A stretch of DNA of 40,857 nucleotides from Clostridiales bacterium (GTDB taxonomy: Bacteria; Bacillota; Clostridia; Lachnospirales; Lachnospiraceae), in NCBI GenBank assembly GCA_021204025.1, contig JAJQAC010000004.1, positions 1 to 40,857 of the forward strand. The letters run 5' to 3'. Below the pieces are notes generated by a model that was given only the letters and a program-made list of their open reading frames with translations, did not search any database and was not told the DNA's origin. The translations under genes were made by a program, and so were the position numbers. How positions within the stretch are numbered: position 1 is the stretch's first letter; each line of letters starts with the position of its first letter. Below are positions 17,094 to 24,918 of this stretch, piece by piece.

Positions 17094-18037
17094 AAACGAT
17101 ACTTGAAGTACAGGATTTAAAAAAGTATTTTAAGACATCCAGGGGAATCCTGCATGCGGTGGACGGCGTATCTTTTAAGCTGAATGTCGGCGAGACGCTC
17201 GGCGTGGTTGGTGAAAGCGGATGTGGAAAATCTACACTGGGGCGGACGGTGCTTCACCTGACAGAACCGACCGATGGAAGGATTCTGTTTGATGGTGAGG
17301 ACATTACGGATTGTTCGAAACAGCACTTAAAGGAGCTTCGCAGACGGATGCAGATTATCTTTCAGGATCCGTTCGCGTCGCTGGATCCACGCAAATCCGT
17401 CAGGGAGATTATCGAGGAACCCCTGAAGATTTATCATATGTTTCCGGACAGAGAAGAAAAACGACGTTATGTCAATCAACTGATGGATACGGTAGGTCTG
17501 GCGCAGAGATTTGGTTCTTTGTATCCGCATGAACTGGACGGAGGACGGCGTCAGCGGGTGGGAATTGCGAGGGCTCTGGCATTGGAACCGGATTTTATTG
17601 TGTGTGACGAGCCGGTTTCGGCGCTCGATGTCTCGATCCAGGCTCAGGTTTTAAATCTGCTGCAGGATCTGCAGGAGGAAAGAGGACTGACGTATATGTT
17701 TGTGACGCATGATCTGTCAGTCGTAAAACATATTGCCACTCACATTATGGTTATGTATCTGGGACAGATGGTAGAATACGCGGATGCTGATGAATTGTTT
17801 GAAAATCCGCTCCATCCGTACACACAGGCATTACTTTCGGCTGTGCCGGTTCCGGATGTGGACAGGAAGCGCGAGAGGATTATCCTTCGTGGGGAAATCT
17901 CTTCGCCGGTAGATCCGAAGCCGGGGTGCCGTTTTTCTCCGAGATGTATCCGATGTACAGAAAAATGCAGCAATACGGGGATCCATCTGGAGGAAGTAAA
18001 ACCGGGACATTTTGTGAGTTGTATGGAGTTTGAATGA
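17090..18037 (+). CDS. ABC transporter ATPase, DppF/OppF type
   Basis: A 315-aa second ATPase. Walker A is GESGCGKS (41-48), Walker B FIVCDEPVSALD, switch HDLSVVKHIA. The signature reads LDGGRRQRV in place of the standard LSGGQ, a variant I recall from other Clostridial members of the family, so not evidence of inactivity. The C-terminal cysteines (GCRFSPRCIRCTEKC) match the family. ATG 17090 overlaps the previous stop and follows GGGGGTGAG; a longer upstream frame is not used. Its stop overlaps the creatininase start. Confidence 0.95.
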   Translation: MKTILEVQDLKKYFKTSRGILHAVDGVSFKLNVGETLGVVGESGCGKSTLGRTVLHLTEPTDGRILFDGEDITDCSKQHLKELRRRMQIIFQDPFASLDPRKSVREIIEEPLKIYHMFPDREEKRRYVNQLMDTVGLAQRFGSLYPHELDGGRRQRVGIARALALEPDFIVCDEPVSALDVSIQAQVLNLLQDLQEERGLTYMFVTHDLSVVKHIATHIMVMYLGQMVEYADADELFENPLHPYTQALLSAVPVPDVDRKRERIILRGEISSPVDPKPGCRFSPRCIRCTEKCSNTGIHLEEVKPGHFVSCMEFE

Positions 18038-18798
18038 TGAAGAAAGAAGAAAAATATAAAATCAGTGAAATGACATGGATGGAGTTCCGGGAAAAAGCCG
18101 GAACCGTTCACACGGTGATTCTCCCCACGGGGGCTACGGAGGCTTATGGTCCGCATTTGCCGTTGGGAACCGACGGCAAGGTGGCAGAGGCGGTTGCTCT
18201 GTTGGTGGCAGAACGCACAGGAGCTTTTGTAGGACCGCTTTTGCCGGTGGGAGATTCTTTGTCACTGTCGCAGTTTCCGGGAACGCTTTGCGTCCGGCCG
18301 GAGAGTTTCAAGGAATATCTTCGCGATATTATGGATTCTCTGTATGGCTGGGGAATGAAGAATTTCCTTTTTATCAATGGTCATGCGGGAAATACGCCGA
18401 TGATCGCACAGCTGGGTACCGAGTATGTGATGAAGGATTCGTCGGTCAGGGTAGCGCAGATCGACTGGTGGAGATATGTTCAGCCTTACAGCAGGGAAAT
18501 CCTTGATCATACCGGGTATATGGCTCAGGGGCATGCCAGTGAGTGTGGAACCAGTATTATGAAATATCTGTTCCCGGAGAGCGTGCGTGAGGATAAAATT
18601 CAGAGATACGAGCCGAAGGTGGTAAATGGAAAACGTTTCCCGAACATTAATCGATATACACCGTTCGCAGAATTTTCGGATCTGGCGACAATTGGCGATG
18701 GAACGGCCGCTTCATCGGACAAGGGCAAAGCGATTGTCATGGAGTGTGTGGATCGGATTGTAGAATATATGGAAAAAGACTTTGGCGGAACCAGATAA
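18034..18798 (+). CDS. Creatininase-family amidohydrolase
   Basis: A 254-aa protein of the creatinine amidohydrolase family, two-metal enzymes that open cyclic or linear amides. The metal-binding residues are visible: Glu36, His41 and Asp47 in LPTGATEAYGPHLPLGTD, the NGHAGN loop near residue 115, and Glu in HASECGTS near residue 171. The true substrate is not clear; family members act on creatinine, on riboflavin-pathway formamides and on mycofactocin-precursor peptides. The ATG overlaps the stop of the last transporter gene, so the enzyme is made with the transporter and probably acts on what it imports. ATG 18037 is an alternative start. Confidence 0.88.
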   Translation: MMKKEEKYKISEMTWMEFREKAGTVHTVILPTGATEAYGPHLPLGTDGKVAEAVALLVAERTGAFVGPLLPVGDSLSLSQFPGTLCVRPESFKEYLRDIMDSLYGWGMKNFLFINGHAGNTPMIAQLGTEYVMKDSSVRVAQIDWWRYVQPYSREILDHTGYMAQGHASECGTSIMKYLFPESVREDKIQRYEPKVVNGKRFPNINRYTPFAEFSDLATIGDGTAASSDKGKAIVMECVDRIVEYMEKDFGGTR

Positions 18799-18861
18799 TA
18801 TGTGAAGTTAAAAAATGATATAGTTGTGACCTGTAACGTATGTTTCAAAAAGACAAAGAAT

Positions 18862-18888
18862 TTGGCACTCACCGCTTGACAGTGCTGA
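18862..18888. promoter_or_regulatory. CIRCE element (HrcA operator)
   Basis: TTGGCACTC, a 9-base spacer and CAGTGCTGA match the consensus TTAGCACTC-N9-GAGTGCTAA at 8 of 9 and 7 of 9 bases. It overlaps the -35 box of the clpB promoter, where HrcA repressor would block transcription until heat stress. Confidence 0.8.
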
Positions 18889-18904
18889 CAACATGTGTTA
18901 TAGT
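18876..18904 (+). promoter_or_regulatory. Sigma-A promoter of clpB
   Basis: TTGACA (18876-18881) and TATAGT (18899-18904), spacer 17 bp, about 38 bp before the ATG. Confidence 0.8.
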
Positions 18905-18918
18905 TCAGTTATAACACA
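18894..18918. repeat. 9-bp palindrome over the clpB start region
   Basis: TGTGTTATA (18894-18902) and TATAACACA (18910-18918) are perfect inverted arms with a 7-base spacer. They cover the -10 and the likely start site. This is either a second operator or a short 5' hairpin in the RNA; it is separate from CIRCE. Confidence 0.6.
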
Positions 18919-18941
18919 GGAATAACAGGAGGCACAGTCTT

Positions 18942-21530
18942 ATGAACATACAGAAATTTACACAGAAGTCCATGGAAGCAGTGCAGAACTGTGAGAAGCT
19001 GGCGTATGAATACGGAAACCAGCAGATCGAACAGGAACACCTTTTCTACAGTCTGTTGACGCTGGAAGAGAGTCTGATCTTAAAACTGCTGACCAAGATG
19101 GGCATTACAAAGGAACTGATTACGAATGAGGCAGAGCAGAAACTCGCTGCGCTGCCAAAAGTGAGCGGAGGTCAGGTCTATATCAGCAATGACCTGAATA
19201 AGGTCCTGATTAATGCGGAGGATGAGTCCCGGGCAATGGGAGATGAATACGTCTCTGTGGAGCATATCTTCCTCTCGATGATCAAACATGCTGACCGGAC
19301 GATGCGGGAGTTATTCCGTCAGTACGGCATTACACGGGACACCTTTTTGCAGGCACTCTCAACGGTCCGCGGCAACCAGCGGGTAACAAGCGATAACCCG
19401 GAGGCAACCTATGATACTCTGGAGAAATACGGTCAGGATCTGGTGGAGAGGGCGCGTAGCCAGAAGCTCGATCCGGTCATCGGACGTGACAGTGAGATCC
19501 GTAATGTGATCCGGATCCTTTCCCGCAAGACCAAGAATAATCCGGTCCTGATCGGGGAACCCGGCGTCGGCAAGACCGCCGTCGTGGAAGGTCTGGCACA
19601 GCGGATCGTGCGCGGAGATGTGCCGGAGGGGCTGAAGAACCGCAAACTTTTCTCCCTGGATATGGGCGCTCTGATCGCGGGCGCAAAGTATCGCGGAGAG
19701 TTTGAAGAGCGGCTGAAAGCAGTTCTTGAGGAAGTAAAAAAGAGCGAAGGGGAGATCATCCTCTTTATCGATGAGCTGCATACCATTGTCGGAGCCGGCA
19801 AGACGGAGGGCTCGATGGATGCCGGAAATCTGCTCAAGCCGATGCTTGCGCGTGGCGAGCTGCACTGTATTGGTGCGACGACACTGGATGAATATCGCAA
19901 ATACATTGAGAAAGACGCAGCTCTGGAACGCCGGTTCCAGCCAGTTATGGTCGATCAGCCGAGCGTGGAGGACACGATCTCGATCCTGCGTGGCATCAAG
20001 GACCGCTACGAGGTTTTCCATGGGGTAAAGATTACCGATTCGGCGCTGGTCGCGGCGGCGACACTCTCAGATCGATATATCAGTGACCGTTTCCTGCCAG
20101 ATAAGGCTATCGATCTGGTGGATGAGGCGTGCGCGCTGATCAAGACGGAGCTGGATTCCATGCCGACAGAACTGGACGAGTTGTCCCGGCGAATCATGCA
20201 GATGGAGATCGAGGAGACCGCCCTCAAGAAAGAAACCGATCATCTGAGTCAGGAGCGTCTGGCGGAACTGCAGAAAAATCTGGCGGAACTGCATGACGAG
20301 TTTGCGTCACGCAAGGCTCAGTGGGAAAATGAAAAGGCCAGTGTGGATCGTCTGTCATCGCTCCGTGAGGAGATCGAGCAGGTCAACCGCGATATCGCTC
20401 AGGCACAGCAGTCCTATGACTTGAACAAGGCTGCAGAACTCCAGTATGGCAAGCTGCCACAGCTGCAGAAGGATCTGGAGCAGGAGGAAGAAAAAGTCCG
20501 CAATCAGGATCTGAGCCTGGTGCATGAAAGCGTCACAGAGGATGAGATCGCGCGGATCATTTCCCGCTGGACCGGTATCCCGGTGAGTAAGCTGAACGAG
20601 TCGGAGCGGAGCAAGATTCTGCATCTGGATGAACAGCTGCACAAACGGGTCGTCGGTCAGGATGAAGGCGTCCAGAAGGTGACGGAGGCGATCCTGCGTT
20701 CCAAGGCGGGCATCAAGGATCCGAGCAAGCCGATCGGTTCCTTCTTATTTCTCGGTCCGACCGGTGTCGGCAAGACCGAGCTGGCCAAGGCGCTCGCGGA
20801 GGTCCTTTTTGATGATGAAAATAACATCGTGCGCATTGATATGAGCGAGTATATGGAGAAGCATTCCGTTGCACGTCTGATCGGAGCGCCTCCAGGATAT
20901 GTCGGATATGAAGAGGGCGGTCAGCTGACCGAGGCGGTACGCAGAAAGCCTTATTCCGTAGTGCTGTTTGATGAAGTAGAAAAAGCACATCCGGATGTAT
21001 TCAACGTGCTGCTGCAGGTACTGGATGATGGGCGGATTACGGATTCCACCGGCAAGACCGTTGATTTCAAGAATACGATCCTGATCATGACGTCAAATAT
21101 CGGTTCCCAGTATCTGCTGGATGGAATCGACGCAGACGGAACGATCCGACCGGAGGCAGAAGAGATGGTACTGGGCGAACTGAGAGAACATTTCCGCCCG
21201 GAATTTCTCAATCGTCTGGACGAGACCATCCTCTTTAAGCCGCTGACGAAAGATGACATTTCACACATCATTGACCTGATGGTGGCAGATATCAACCGTC
21301 GTCTGGCGGATAAAGAACTGACGGTAGAGCTTACCGATGATGCGAAAAACTTTACCGCGGAGAATGCCTATGATCCGACCTACGGCGCACGGCCGCTCAG
21401 ACGTTATCTGCAGAAAAATGTCGAAACCTTAGCCGCAAGGATTATTCTGCAGGGCAATATCCACCAGGGACAGGTGATTGTGATCGACACTTCGGCGAAC
21501 CATGATAAGCTGATTGCGTATGTGGAGTAA
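18942..21530 (+). CDS. clpB: ClpB disaggregase chaperone
   Basis: An 862-aa Hsp100 ATPase that, with DnaK, pulls apart protein aggregates after stress. The order is: two Clp-N repeats (1-145), first AAA+ module with Walker A GEPGVGKT (205-212) and Walker [10 protein letters not shown], a long coiled-coil middle domain (about 400-525) that separates ClpB from ClpA/ClpX, and a second AAA+ module with GPTGVGKT near 605 and [14 protein letters not shown]. The length is that of standard ClpB. AGGAGG precedes the ATG. It is controlled by CIRCE and stands alone, with a terminator after it. Confidence 0.97.
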   Translation: MNIQKFTQKSMEAVQNCEKLAYEYGNQQIEQEHLFYSLLTLEESLILKLLTKMGITKELITNEAEQKLAALPKVSGGQVYISNDLNKVLINAEDESRAMGDEYVSVEHIFLSMIKHADRTMRELFRQYGITRDTFLQALSTVRGNQRVTSDNPEATYDTLEKYGQDLVERARSQKLDPVIGRDSEIRNVIRILSRKTKNNPVLIGEPGVGKTAVVEGLAQRIVRGDVPEGLKNRKLFSLDMGALIAGAKYRGEFEERLKAVLEEVKKSEGEIILFIDELHTIVGAGKTEGSMDAGNLLKPMLARGELHCIGATTLDEYRKYIEKDAALERRFQPVMVDQPSVEDTISILRGIKDRYEVFHGVKITDSALVAAATLSDRYISDRFLPDKAIDLVDEACALIKTELDSMPTELDELSRRIMQMEIEETALKKETDHLSQERLAELQKNLAELHDEFASRKAQWENEKASVDRLSSLREEIEQVNRDIAQAQQSYDLNKAAELQYGKLPQLQKDLEQEEEKVRNQDLSLVHESVTEDEIARIISRWTGIPVSKLNESERSKILHLDEQLHKRVVGQDEGVQKVTEAILRSKAGIKDPSKPIGSFLFLGPTGVGKTELAKALAEVLFDDENNIVRIDMSEYMEKHSVARLIGAPPGYVGYEEGGQLTEAVRRKPYSVVLFDEVEKAHPDVFNVLLQVLDDGRITDSTGKTVDFKNTILIMTSNIGSQYLLDGIDADGTIRPEAEEMVLGELREHFRPEFLNRLDETILFKPLTKDDISHIIDLMVADINRRLADKELTVELTDDAKNFTAENAYDPTYGARPLRRYLQKNVETLAARIILQGNIHQGQVIVIDTSANHDKLIAYVE

Positions 21531-21539
21531 CGTAAAAAC

Positions 21540-21578
21540 AACAGCCCAGAGGGAGACATTCCCAATGGGCTGTTCTTT
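21540..21578. terminator. Bidirectional terminator between clpB and cotJC
   Basis: AACAGCCCA (21540-21548) pairs with TGGGCTGTT (21566-21574), with an inner GGGA/TCCC pair. TTTT follows on the plus side and, read leftward, GTTTTT follows, so it can end both convergent transcripts. Confidence 0.8.
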
Positions 21579-21595
21579 TGCTGTCGTTCGTCCTC

Positions 21596-22207
21596 TTAAT
21601 TCAGCACAAACTGCTTATCAAACTCCGGATTAAAGTAATAGAAATTTCTCTCATCCAGCTGTGATTTGATTTTCTCCATCGCCTCTCCAAATCTCTGGAA
21701 GTGCACGATCTCCCTCTCCCGCAGGAATTTAAGCGGAGCCAGAATATCCGGGTCGTCGATAATGCGGATCAGGTTTTCATACGTGGAGCGTGCCTTCTGC
21801 TCAGCTGCCATATCCTCATATAAATCGGTAATGGCGTCGCCCTTAGACTGGAACTCACAGGCGTTGAAGGGAATGCCGGCTGCCGCAGTGGGCCAGACGC
21901 CGGCGGTATGGTCGATATAATAGGCGTCAAATCCGGCGGCTTTCGCGTCCTCCGGTTTCATATTTTTCGTGAGCTGGTAGATGATGGTGCCAATCATTTC
22001 CAGGTGCGCCAGTTCCTCAGTACCGATATCGGTCAGAAGTCCGGCACATTCCTTGCATGGCATGGTAAAGCGCTGGGAAAGATAACGCATGGAAGCAGCC
22101 ATCTCTCCGTCCGGACCGCCAAACTGACTGATGATCAGAGACGCGGTTTTCGGACAGGTTTTCCGGATGTTGACCGGGAACTGGAGTCTTTTCTCATAAG
22201 TCCACAT
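21596..22207 (-). CDS. cotJC: CotJC spore coat protein, manganese-catalase family
   Basis: A 203-aa protein of the manganese catalase family within the CotJ operon. Ferritin-like helices carry Glu/His metal ligands: GPDGEMAASMRYLSQRF near residue 31, DIGTEELAHLEMIGT near residue 62, YEDMAAEQKARSTYE near residue 130 and EREIVHFQRFGE near residue 165. In Bacillus CotJC is a component of the inner spore coat. It is the last gene of the operon, two bases after cotJB. Confidence 0.95.
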   Translation of the reverse strand: MWTYEKRLQFPVNIRKTCPKTASLIISQFGGPDGEMAASMRYLSQRFTMPCKECAGLLTDIGTEELAHLEMIGTIIYQLTKNMKPEDAKAAGFDAYYIDHTAGVWPTAAAGIPFNACEFQSKGDAITDLYEDMAAEQKARSTYENLIRIIDDPDILAPLKFLREREIVHFQRFGEAMEKIKSQLDERNFYYFNPEFDKQFVLN

Positions 22208-22209
22208 AA

Positions 22210-22509
22210 TTAAACACCTCCCTGATTGTCCCAGGGCAGAGGTCCGTCTGTCCAGGTGAAATGTTCTTTGCCGAGATACTTGCTGTAACTCTCCGTTTCG
22301 TTGTTGTTTGCCGGATCCACGAGGTAGAGATTGAGCGGTTCATAGTCTCTGGCATAATTTTTCAGAAGTTCGTAACGTCGCTCGCGGGCCTTATTGAAGG
22401 ACTCGAGCGCGGTGGTATCCAAAGGATGGGTGTCCAGATAGAGGGTCAGATCATCGATCTCAAATCCGGCTTCCTGGATATTCTGTAAGCATTGAACGCG
22501 GTTAGACAT
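22210..22509 (-). CDS. cotJB: CotJB spore coat protein
   Basis: A 99-aa protein matching CotJB by LQNIQEAGFEIDDLTLYLDT and HPLDTTALESFNKARERRYE near the middle, and the C-terminal GKEHFTWTDGPLPWDNQGGV. It is made with CotJA and CotJC in the sporulating mother cell. ATG 22509 was chosen over the upstream ATG because GGAGGTGATC lies directly before it. The gene overlaps the end of cotJA by 8 bp. Confidence 0.95.
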   Translation of the reverse strand: MSNRVQCLQNIQEAGFEIDDLTLYLDTHPLDTTALESFNKARERRYELLKNYARDYEPLNLYLVDPANNNETESYSKYLGKEHFTWTDGPLPWDNQGGV

Positions 22510-22729
22510 GACGATCACCTCCAATTTTAAAAAATGGCTTGTCCAGAGAGGGAAAGATCGTTCCCTGGTTCAGCGCGCAGGCACAGTCGTAGGGAGTCTC
22601 CCAGAACTGCATTGGGACGGTTGCGATCGTGAGATACAGACCGGCGCTTTCTGATACGCCGGGCAGTTTCTCGTCACAGCCGCAGGATGCGTGGGCGGCG
22701 CTGCATTCGCAGGTTGAAGTTGAAGTCAT
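22502..22729 (-). CDS. cotJA: CotJA spore coat-associated protein
   Basis: A 75-aa protein. The core LTIATVPMQFWETPYDCACA followed by LNQGTIFPSLDKPFF is the CotJA signature. The N-terminus is Cys-rich (CECSAAHASCGCDEKLPG), longer than in some homologues. The ATG at 22729 follows AAGGAGAA; an upstream in-frame ATG lacks a site. First gene of the operon, behind a sigma-E-like promoter. Confidence 0.93.
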   Translation of the reverse strand: MTSTSTCECSAAHASCGCDEKLPGVSESAGLYLTIATVPMQFWETPYDCACALNQGTIFPSLDKPFFKIGGDRHV

Positions 22730-22831
22730 AGCGGTTCTCCTTTCTTTGCAGGGTTGCAATTGCCGGGAAATTGTCGGTTACGTGAGTAAAAGATCGTCAG
22801 GAGACTATTCTCCTGCTCGACGTTTACAATG

Positions 22832-22861
22832 GTAGTATGCTCGCTGACGTGAAAAATTTAC
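22832..22861 (-). promoter_or_regulatory. Sigma-E-type sporulation promoter of cotJABC
   Basis: Leftward GTAAATTT (22854-22861) and CATACTAC (22832-22839) are 14 bp apart. The Bacillus sigma-E consensus is KMATATTT-N14-CATACAMT; each box matches at 6 of 8 bases with the right spacing. The start would be about 95 bp before cotJA. Confidence 0.6.
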
Positions 22862-22982
22862 TGATGGATAACTGGATGACACGTAAGAAAATGCCAGATC
22901 AGGTGCTTCGTAATTTTTCATTTGATTCCTGTCCTGCATGATGATGGTTCTGGATTTTTGCAGGAAAAATGTCAGGTTATTC

Positions 22983-23011
22983 TTGACTTGAGGAAAAAAA
23001 CAGGGTAGTAT
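22983..23011 (+). promoter_or_regulatory. Sigma-A promoter of the lysine riboswitch transcript
   Basis: TTGACT (22983-22988) and TAGTAT (23006-23011) with a 17-bp spacer, about 20 bp before the aptamer. Confidence 0.7.
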
Positions 23012-23037
23012 TAGACCCATAATAAAAATTACGACTG

Positions 23038-23201
23038 GCAATAGAGGCGCGATGATCAAAAGTATCTGTCCGGAGGCGCGGAGCCGTAGATGGACAGCGA
23101 AAGGGTGATTCGCCGAAACCGATTATTCGTCCGCAGAATATCGAAGTTGGGGTGCAGCTTAAGAGGCTGTACACTCTCACCAAAGGTGGAGGAGCTATTG
23201 C
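23038..23201 (+). ncRNA. Lysine riboswitch (L box)
   Basis: The P1 stem GCAATAG (23038-23044) / CTATTGC (23195-23201) encloses the conserved core of lysine riboswitches: AGAGGCGCGATGATCAAAAG at the start, the P2 stem CTGTCC/GGACAG, CGAAAGGGTGATTCGCCGAA, GTTGGGGTGCAGC, ACTCTCACCAAAGG and TGGAGGAGCTAT at the end. These occur in the order and at about the spacing of the known family. Binding of lysine to such aptamers generally turns downstream genes off by favouring the terminator that follows. Here it lies before an amino-acid symporter and an amidohydrolase. Confidence 0.93.
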
Positions 23202-23226
23202 TTCATTTTTATGATTATGAGATGAG

Positions 23227-23256
23227 GCAATGGCACGAAAGTACCATCGCTTTTTT
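23227..23256 (+). terminator. Riboswitch expression-platform terminator
   Basis: GCAATGGCAC (23227-23236) pairs with GTACCATCGC (23241-23250) with two mismatches and a GAAA loop, followed by TTTTTT. In this family the stem forms when lysine is bound. Confidence 0.8.
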
Positions 23257-23290
23257 ATTTCATAGGAAGGTGCGTCCTATGAAATAAAAA
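23252..23290. repeat. 16-bp perfect inverted repeat after the riboswitch terminator
   Basis: TTTTTATTTCATAGGA (23252-23267) and its exact reverse complement (23275-23290), loop of 7. The left arm overlaps the terminator T-run, so this hairpin forms only in read-through RNA. It ends in AAAAA and could act as a leftward terminator. Confidence 0.75.
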
Positions 23291-23307
23291 GTCTCTGACG
23301 GATCGCA

Positions 23308-23383
23308 CTGCGGCGGAGTGGAATTATGTCGCTAAAGCGACACGCCGCAGGCGGAGAATCCTGCTTTGCAGGATTCTCTTTTT
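23308..23383 (+). terminator. Second structured segment and terminator before the symporter
   Basis: CTGCGGCG (23308-23315) pairs with CGCCGCAG (23343-23350) around an inner GTCGC/GCGAC hairpin (23328-23341). It is directly followed by GAGAATCCTGC (23354-23364) / GCAGGATTCTC (23368-23378), loop TTT, and TTTTT (23379-23383), a textbook strong terminator 41 bp before the symporter start. Its purpose is unexplained. Confidence 0.75.
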
Positions 23384-23424
23384 CACAATCCTTTTCTGCT
23401 GGTCGGGAACTAAGGAGGAAAGGT

Positions 23425-24918
23425 ATGATAGGCTTTTTGGAATGGCTGGACGGGGTTTTATGGGGACTCCCGCTGATTGTGCTGATACTCGGCACGGGCA
23501 TTTATTTCACGATTCGGTCCGGCTTTTTTCAGTTCCGGCATTTCGGGTATGTGATGAAACGTACCGCGGGGCGTATTTTTGAAAAGAAGGAGGCTAAGCA
23601 GGAAAGCGATAAGAATAGCAAGGGTATGCTCAGCGCTTTCCAGGCAATCGCGGTTGCTGTCGGAGGAACTGTGGGATTTGGCAATATCGCCGGCGTGGCT
23701 ACAGCAGTTGTAGCGGGCGGTCCCGGCGCAATCTTCTGGATGTGGATTGCGGCCAGCCTCGGACTCATTATTAAGCAGGTTGAGGTTACGCTGGGCTGTT
23801 ATTATCGTCGCAGCAATGAGAGCGGAGATTATTATGGCGGACCTACTTATTATATGGAAAAGGGACTGGGGGAGGAGCGTCACTGGGGGAAACTGTGGCT
23901 GATCCCTGCGATCATCTTTGCGGTGGGTATCTTCTCAACCTATTTTGTATCATCGTCAACCCTTACGGCTGCGCAGGTGATGACCGGGGTGTTTGGCGTC
24001 GGTACGGCAGCGGTTGGCGGATTTGAGATTGAGGGAGAAATCATCTGCGGCGTAGCGCTCTGTATCGTTACCTATCTGGTTTCGATTGGCGGGACAAAGA
24101 GCATTGCAAATGTATTTACAAAGCTGGTTCCGATCATGAGTATTCTTTATATGATTATGGGTATCGCTATGATCGTGGTACATCTGCCAAGCGTGCCTGC
24201 GGCGGTCATATCCATCTTTACGAGTGCTTTTACCGGAGAGGCGGCAATCGGCGGGTTTGCCGGGGCGACGGTGTCTCAGATGATCCGGGTAGGTATGGCG
24301 AGGTCGGTATATTCGAACGAAGCCGGCTGGGGTACTTCCCCCATGATTCACGGTTCCGCCAGAACACGTCATCCGGTCGAACAGGGACTGTGGGGAACGT
24401 TTGAGGTGTTTTTTGATACATTTATTGTCTGTACGATAACCGGTTTGTCTGTAATTCTCAGTGGCACCTGGACGGATGGGACTACTGGCGGCACTCAGGC
24501 AATCGGCGCTTTTACAACCAGTTTTGGTTCGTTCGGAGGAGTATTGCTGGCGATTATCATGGTTGTATTTACGGTCACAACCTCCGGCGGCTGGTTTACC
24601 TATTATCTGGCCATTCTGGAGCATATGTATAAAAAGGATGGTCCGGTGAAAAGGATTGTCATGAAAGTATTTTACGCCTGTCGCTGCCTGCCTGCCCTGA
24701 TCTGGCTCATCTATCTGGTGAAGACAAATAATCAGGGATTTATCTGGACACTGGTAGATATCACATCGGCAGTACCTACCTTTATCAATGTAGCAGTGAT
24801 TCTGATTTTATCGAATCAGTATTTCCGGCTGCTCAGGGATTACAAAGGCCGTTATATGGGGATCGGTAAGGCAGATCCGTCTGAGGCTATTTTCTATGAG
24901 GATAAGGTGAGATCATGA
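23425..24918 (+). CDS. AGCS-family sodium/amino-acid symporter
   Basis: A 497-aa membrane protein of the alanine/glycine:cation symporter family, with about 10-11 membrane helices. MIGFLEWLDGVLWGLPLIVL at the N-terminus, GNIAGVATAVVAGGPGAIFW near residue 90, and RSVYSNEAGWGTSPMIHGSA near residue 295 are family marks. Known members move alanine or glycine with Na+; the lysine riboswitch upstream suggests that this one carries lysine or a related compound. The ATG at 23425 follows AAGGAGG; a longer frame upstream runs into the leader terminator and is rejected. Its stop overlaps the amidohydrolase start. Confidence 0.93.
   Translation: MIGFLEWLDGVLWGLPLIVLILGTGIYFTIRSGFFQFRHFGYVMKRTAGRIFEKKEAKQESDKNSKGMLSAFQAIAVAVGGTVGFGNIAGVATAVVAGGPGAIFWMWIAASLGLIIKQVEVTLGCYYRRSNESGDYYGGPTYYMEKGLGEERHWGKLWLIPAIIFAVGIFSTYFVSSSTLTAAQVMTGVFGVGTAAVGGFEIEGEIICGVALCIVTYLVSIGGTKSIANVFTKLVPIMSILYMIMGIAMIVVHLPSVPAAVISIFTSAFTGEAAIGGFAGATVSQMIRVGMARSVYSNEAGWGTSPMIHGSARTRHPVEQGLWGTFEVFFDTFIVCTITGLSVILSGTWTDGTTGGTQAIGAFTTSFGSFGGVLLAIIMVVFTVTTSGGWFTYYLAILEHMYKKDGPVKRIVMKVFYACRCLPALIWLIYLVKTNNQGFIWTLVDITSAVPTFINVAVILILSNQYFRLLRDYKGRYMGIGKADPSEAIFYEDKVRS

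Noticed and set aside
23090-23287. 65-aa open frame across the lysine riboswitch
   Set aside because: It lies within the aptamer, terminator and inverted repeat, and has no ribosome site; the RNA structure explains the sequence.
23301-23424. N-terminal extension of the symporter from ATG 23326
   Set aside because: It would translate the second terminator, and the strong AAGGAGG site points to ATG 23425.
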